Below are positions 58,612 through 64,000 of a stretch of DNA of 64,000 nt, piece by piece (the first letter of the stretch is position 1; each line of letters opens with the position of its first letter). The notes under the pieces were generated by a model. It did no database searches. It was not told where the DNA came from and saw only the letters and a program-made list of their open reading frames with translations. A program made the translations under genes and the position numbers. Origin of the DNA: Blastomussa wellsi (taxonomy: Eukaryota; Cnidaria; Anthozoa; Scleractinia; Plerogyridae). The stretch spans positions 7,543,280 through 7,607,279 of the forward strand of contig OX393563.1 in the NCBI GenBank assembly GCA_947652115.1, in the 5' to 3' direction.

Positions 58612-58942
58612 CTAGAGTTACTCTTCCGGACTGTCCAGGACTGGCCGCTAATGAGAAGCAAGCTCTTTATGACAAGCAGCACAAAGTGGCGATTGATAAA
58701 AGTCCACTAAAACACGGTAAATGGAAAATATAACCCAGCCAAATATGAAGTAGTAATTAATCAGTGAACAATACCTGCGTTCAATTCTGGACATAAGTGC
58801 CTCTTCACGTCCTTTTCTTTACGTTACACTATTGTTCGATTATTACAGTACTGAGCATTTGATGGTTTCTGCTTATTTTATGGCTTGGAATGATTCACCT
58901 TTGACAGCTAGAACGGTCGCGAAGAAGGCCATTGACTCCTGA
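58612..58942 (+). CDS. Last two exons of an unrecognised small protein
   Basis: Exon 58612-58716 (acceptor GAACAG, donor GTAAAT) and exon 58908-58942 (acceptor TTTGACAG) join in phase 1 and end in TGA, which is directly followed by AATAAAA (942-948), a fitting poly(A) signal. The peptide reads RVTLPDCPGLAANEKQALYD, then KQHKVAIDKSPLKH and ARTVAKKAIDS. The short basic helical tail suggests a small, perhaps mitochondrial or ribosomal, protein, but I do not recognise it. The first exon was not found and may lie beyond the Gypsy element, which would then sit in its intron. It converges on the TRPC gene with about 130 bp between stops. A different frame of the first exon is also open but ends at the donor. 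Confidence 0.42.
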
Positions 58943-59073
58943 ATAAAAGGTTTTGTCTAGATTCTCGGGACCAAAATTTCTATTAGTGTATGAGACAAGG
59001 GTCAATCTCTTATTAATATTTATCTCTGTATTCCTATATTTTGAGATGTATGGAAACCGTAAGGTTTGTTTTA

Positions 59074-62000
59074 TTAAAACTCTTTCTCTCTAGAAATGAC
59101 TGCTTCATCCTTCATTTGGTTGTCTTGCTTGTTTTTCTTTTCCTGAAAGAAACAAAGGGAAAATAAAATTCAGCAAAGCTCAGTAAGTATGACTGTCTTA
59201 TGAGTTCCGATGCTTGAGTGAGGCTTTCAGTATTAAAGATCGAGATCACAATTCAGAATGCTCGTAGTTTTGTGTCCAATCTTATTTCGTTCAGTCTAGT
59301 GCTGTGGCACGAAAGAATATTAAGTAAGTGAGGAAATCCCTCATGCATGGTCCTCTTCATATTCTTTTGTGTGGCATCATTTAGTCTTGTTAGCCTGCGA
59401 TAGGCTCTCCAATGCGGCTTAAGGTGAAGAGACTGTTTTCGGCGAGCTAAGCGAGCCGAGCGTGGCCTGGGGAGAAGGAAAACGCCTCACTGCTCGCTTC
59501 GTCCCAAAGAGAGCGAATCTATAATCGATTCTCCTTATATACGCTACGGTGAGACCGCTGAGAATAGTTGTTATGTTGCGCCAAAGGTGCTGCCCTCAGC
59601 TGCACTAAGCCACAATGTCTGGTTTATTTGTGCTTCATATAAACAAATCCTAGCTTACCGTTGGTAATTGACGAAACCGCTTGACCACATTTTGCAGGCC
59701 CTGTAGTGTTTTTGTGACCTCCATCAGTTTATATTGTATCTCTTCTGGTGGAGTGGATTCTTCGCCTGAGTCTTCTTTTTGTGGTTGTTTTTCATTCGCA
59801 GAGAAGTAACGATGAATGAGATTTTTAATGACGACGCGTCGCTGAAGCAAAACAAAACAAAGCAATTATTAAAAACGAGCAGGTTTTTTTTTTTATTTGA
59901 TCACAGTTCAATTAAATTCATAATTCTGACAGACTATGAAGGCACTTGGTTGCTTTTTTTCAGTAATCATAAGCGAGATACTGGAAGCATGTTCTGATTC
60001 CTTTTGGTCAGCACCAAGAACCGAGACCTCTATCCGGTACCAATTTTTGAGCATGCGCAGAGTACTGGTTCCGTAATTTCAAGCCAATCAGATTTGACAG
60101 TGAGTCCGTGAATCGCGAACTTCCGGTGTTGGAGGCGGCTAGAGGTCTGAATTCTTAGTGCTGACCGAAAGGATCGCGGTCTCTGGGGACGACAATGGAC
60201 TCTATGGCCGTGCGCGGTGATTGTTTTGCGTATCCTTGCTGTCCACGAAATTCATGTCACGTCATGGACCAAGAGCGCGCGGTAAGAAACAATCTAACCA
60301 CATAGGGCTGGTACTCTGTTGTGTTAAAGACCCATGACGCATTGCGCGCGTCAACTGCAGTTGCCATCTTTTCTGTGAGTCGAAAAGTGCCTATCAGACA
60401 ACGGCGCCTCCATCCTGCGTTCATCGAAACAATAACAAACGCGCGCAATGGATAGTGGGACGCTATGGGTCTTTAATGCCTGCAGTTTACTCCTTCAAAT
60501 GGTCGATTACCCTTCTCTTTTGTGACAGAAAACTTTCTATCACAATTCTCGACTTGGGAGAAGTAGACACTGTGGTGAAAGTTTAAGAAAAAAATCATCG
60601 TTAGAAGATGAGAAACGTACCAAACATAAAATTGACATGTTATCAACACTTTCAGAAATTGTCCCTACTTACTCTCTTCTCATTGGTCTTCACTCTGGTT
60701 GAAATTGGATGGCTTTCAAAACATCTAAAGCACTGCAACAGAGAGGCAGTTTGGTTTGTTTCAAAACACATCACATAATTTTATGCCAAAATAAGTGAGA
60801 AATGAATGCGCGAATGACTAATATTAATAACAAAAAAAATCTTCCTGTATGGGAGTTTAAAGACGGATAGGGGTTCCATCACCAGCTGTGGGCATTCACA
60901 AAATTAGGGCCAATTATTGCCTTCAGATGACTTACTTTTCCAACCGAGGGATATCGTCTTGCAAGCGAGTGAATCCCCATAACGGCTTTGTCCACAGGAA
61001 ACAGGTTGAACGGAGGAGGGAGAACACTTATCTCACTGACGTAATACATCCACACACGGGTCCGGGCAAATTTGAACTTTACATCTTTCTCCTCCTGTAA
61101 GATGAAGTCAAAAGCACTGTTATATACTGCGCAATGGTGGATCCATGGGGAGGGTCGGGGGAGTGGGGGGGGGGGGGGGGACATGGTGCGGCTCCGCCTC
61201 CCATAACCGAATTTTTGTTTTCAATACTTGTTTGACGCTATCAACCGCCCCTGCCGTGGATAAAACACGCGGCGATATTCTTCCTATCTCAGGCGCGTCT
61301 CATATAAATTTTGGCCCTTTTTAAATATAATCGTTTTCTTGATATCTTAGCTAGTTTTGAAATTTATAAATTAATATCTTTCAAGTCATTTTATATAGGA
61401 CCGTACGTTTGTTCCTACAAACACTGTATTTCGCGTCTGGTGCCAGCAGTCACAGCGTCAAAACATGGGTTACGCCACAAAATGTAATGATTGACGCAAA
61501 ATGTAATAGTAACCCAAAATGTAATAACTTTTGACGCAAAATGTAATAAACTCGGTAACCCAAAACGTAATAGCTTTTGACGCAAAATGTAGCAACTTCA
61601 CTATTGTCCTAGCTCAATGGGGCAGTACACATGTGAACATCTACACTCGGAAAAAAACCTCACTCTGACATGCCAGCGAACATTAGTAACCACGATTTCC
61701 CTCAAAAACATAGCGAACGATAACATTGCCCTCCAGTGCATGGAAAGGTCTATTGATCACTTATAGTTGCCGACAACTGACTCTCAGGACTCTTGTCTGT
61801 CGAGGCCCTTGACGTTTAAATTGTTAAATTTATAAGTTAAGTGTTAGGTTGCTTCCTTGTTCACGCTGCCGTTTCAAATCTGTTTCCGAAACTGTGTACA
61901 CTACTTTACGGAACGAGGTATGCCATTGGTCCTTGAAACAACAGACAATCGATTATATTAATACCGCCTATTTAACAATTAGATTATTCGCTCTAGATTT

Positions 62001-62234
62001 CTAGGAGGTGATAGTTGATGAGGCCGAAGGCCGTTTTAGTAAAAATCATAATAAACGAATCATGTGTCAGTGAAAAAGTTCTGAATCTTCCTGCGAAACT
62101 TCGCTAAAGCGCGAAGACGTCGCCATTTTGAAGACGACCTTCAACTGACTGCACTCTAATTAACAATTAGACTACGAGCTCGAGTTTTACGAGCGAATAG
62201 TCAACGCGAGGCGCAGCCGAGTTGACTATCGCTT

Positions 62235-62271
<37 letters not shown>

Positions 62272-64000
62272 GAAACTCTAAAGGATTGCAGTCCAAAACC
62301 TACTGCAGTCCAAAACCCAAAACCTGTGTACTTTTGAGCCAAAATTAAAAAAAAAACTACCGCTAAAAGAGCTACGTGCGCGAGGTTGTTTTCTATCGGC
62401 GAATAGAAAACAGCGGTAGAACCAATAAGATTCGCGGACTTCCAATAGAACACAACTGAGTTTCTACTAATGGGTGATAGTGTGCAGTAGCTCAGCCAAT
62501 CAGATTACGGCATTTGCATTAGTATACTAGTAGAGTTTTACTAAAATACAATAGATGTGTAGTGTGGTTAAAGCAAATGTACGAGCATAAAGCTTCCAAA
62601 CAGGCTACAAGCTTTGCGCGCATCACTAACAGACGACTTACCGCCACTTTATTGAAGGTGTGACTGAGCATGGCAATGAGCAGGTTTAATGCAACCAGCA
62701 CGGAAGCGAGGCTGTACATTGCAAACAGTAAATGACCCGTTACTTCAGTTATCTGAGCATTTTCGCTGGTATCGAAGGTGGACATCTCCACATGTCCAAA
62801 TAAGGCCCAAAATAAGGTGCCAAAAGTTCCCTCGATTCTGTCAAAAGAACGAAAGAAAGATAGATAATTAAAGCGTAAAACGCTGACATACAAATAGACT
62901 TGGCTACAAGTCGAGCTCTCAGAGCGGAAGCGAACCTGAGGCGCGAGAGCCACCGTACCGCTACTACCAAACCGGAAATGAGAAGCGAACGACTTTGAGA
63001 AAGTCTAACAAACAAACTGTGTAATTTATATGGCAGTTGGCCATAAAATGTTGCATTTTTGCTAAGAATAGTTCTGTTTAAACATAAGTAACTTATCTTA
63101 TTATAGGAAATTAACGCTTCATTAAATTAACGCGAATGTTTGCTAGCGTTAATTTCTGCGCCATTAATTTAGTGGAGCGTCAATTTCCGCGACGTTAATT
63201 TTCATCATTTTTGTCCCAAATAACCGCCGATTACCGAGTTTAGTAATCCAAGAGAGGAAATTAACATTTTCTTTATTGCATATTCTTTGGAATTGATCGA
63301 CGGCAGAAAATACTTTAATACCCTGTAAGTCCTGTTGAGTTGAGTTTGATTTCTAATGTTCTTCGCTTTACAAGCCTGGTGCTAACAGCTTAGTGCACTT
63401 TTGGTCTAATTAAACAGTTTTCCGGAATCATTAATCTGTACACTTCTGTGAACATTTCTCTTCTTGTGCGTAGCGTGTAAGGGTGCAGTGTCCTTCCTTA
63501 AGTTATCAAACACGTACCTTTCGAAGGCGTGGTTCATTGTGTCGTTGCTTGCATTTGTGACTTGTGTTGTGGTTTGCACGTACTGTGAGTACAGTTTTCT
63601 CATAGCAAGGGCGAACGCACAAACATTGAGGGCAAAAAGCACAAAAAACTTCATGATATCCTTTCCCATGTTCATCAGTGATAAGTGAAGCGGTCCCAGA
63701 GTGGAGTTCACTTGCAGAACATGCGAAGCTTCAAAGAATGTCAGAACCACTGCAAAGGAGTAGAAACTGTTTGATAACAGCAGGAGGTGGTATGGGGCGA
63801 GTGACGTAGAACCCACTAGCTGGCGAACATGCACGGTCCATTCACCTGAATCCGAGGCTATGAATGCGTAGCCCACGATCCACAGCACAGCGGCAATAAT
63901 GTAGCACATGATCATGGGTATCACAGCGAGGTGCCACCACTGTGAAAAATATCTCTCCTTGCCCTGGTGCACAGCTTGCTTGACTTCCTCGACTGTAATT
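59074..64000 (-). CDS. TRPC-like cation channel, C-terminal half (partial, 5' end outside window)
   Basis: Six exons, 5' to 3': 63518-64000 (continues off the window), 62642-62837, 60936-61094, 60673-60732, 59659-59841, 59074-59142 (stop TAA), phases consistent. The first shows membrane segments (QWWHLAVIPMIMCYIIAAVL; HLLLLSNSFYSFAVVLTFFEA) and LGPLHLSLMNMGKDIMKFFV, matching the S4-S5 linker and S5 of TRPC channels. The second has pore FGTLFWALFG, then S6 LVALNLLIAMLSHTFNKV. The third has the TRP domain (VKFKFARTRVWMYY, LPPPFNLFPV). The rest is a cytosolic tail with a charged helix (VVIKNLIHRYF) and a short KR/E-rich end. TRPC channels form tetramers in the plasma membrane and pass Ca2+ downstream of phospholipase C. 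Ankyrin repeats would lie upstream. The subfamily cannot be fixed from this half. Confidence 0.88.
61480..61600. repeat. Interspersed CAAAATGTAAT repeats
   Basis: CAAAATGTAAT or near variants occur six times with spacings of about 15-25 bp, joined to GACG or AACC (GACGCAAAATGTAATA, AACCCAAAATGTAATA). It sits in a TRPC intron. May be the subterminal repeats of a transposon. Confidence 0.6.
62164..62263. repeat. Inverted repeat around GACTATTCGC / GCGATAGTC
   Basis: CAATTAGACTACGAGC at the left and GCGAGTAGTCTAATTG at the right mirror each other, with inner arms CGAATAGTCAAC and GTTGACTATCG. A wider pair TAGTAGAAACTC (62267) and GAGTTTCTACTA (62459) follows. Palindromic element in a TRPC intron. 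Confidence 0.5.

Overview
The window is eukaryotic genomic DNA, most likely from an anthozoan cnidarian, probably a stony coral. It is AT-rich, its genes are split into short exons with GT/AG introns, the proteins are clear metazoan orthologues, and introns and intergenic DNA are full of palindromic MITEs and young LTR retrotransposons. The host assignment is inference from gene content and repeat style. No rRNA, intact tRNA, CRISPR array or bacterial operon was seen.

Layout. 1-6625 (+): the last eight exons of a laminin beta chain. 6626-10481: its 3' flank, a Mutator-like element carrying a 9-bp-unit minisatellite, and half of a Harbinger-like MITE. 10482-24888 (-): ABHD16A (BAT5), a membrane lipid hydrolase, 19 exons placed, with introns packed with DNA transposons; one intron holds a 2.1-kb TIR element that contains an unexplained plus-strand terminal exon. 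25819-27504: no recognisable gene. 27505-29861 (-): TXNL4B, complete. 29862-30058: a roughly 200-bp shared promoter. 30059-41889 (+): EXD3/Mut-7, an exonuclease with DEDDy and Mut7-C domains. 42821-47350: an intact Gypsy-type LTR retrotransposon (minus strand) with identical LTRs. 47673-48342: a LINE reverse transcriptase tail and a palindromic retroposon. 49012-53894 (-): SLC49A4 (DIRC2), complete. 54504-58370: a second Gypsy element (+) with identical LTRs that has lost gag and carries pol breaks. 58612-58942 (+): last two exons of an unrecognised small gene. 59074-64000 (-): C-terminal half of a TRPC-like cation channel, running off the window.

The host genes are unrelated housekeeping, matrix and membrane functions in ordinary metazoan neighbourhoods. 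The strongest links are the head-to-head TXNL4B/EXD3 pair and the tail-to-tail small gene/TRPC pair.

The most unusual content is mobile. A retroposon family has three copies here, each flanked by its own 14-15-bp target duplication and each carrying a degenerate hammerhead-like core; one copy sits in the 3' splice-site region of SLC49A4. A Mutator-like element has a binary-code minisatellite at its centre. The gag-less Gypsy element appears to have moved very recently despite being defective.
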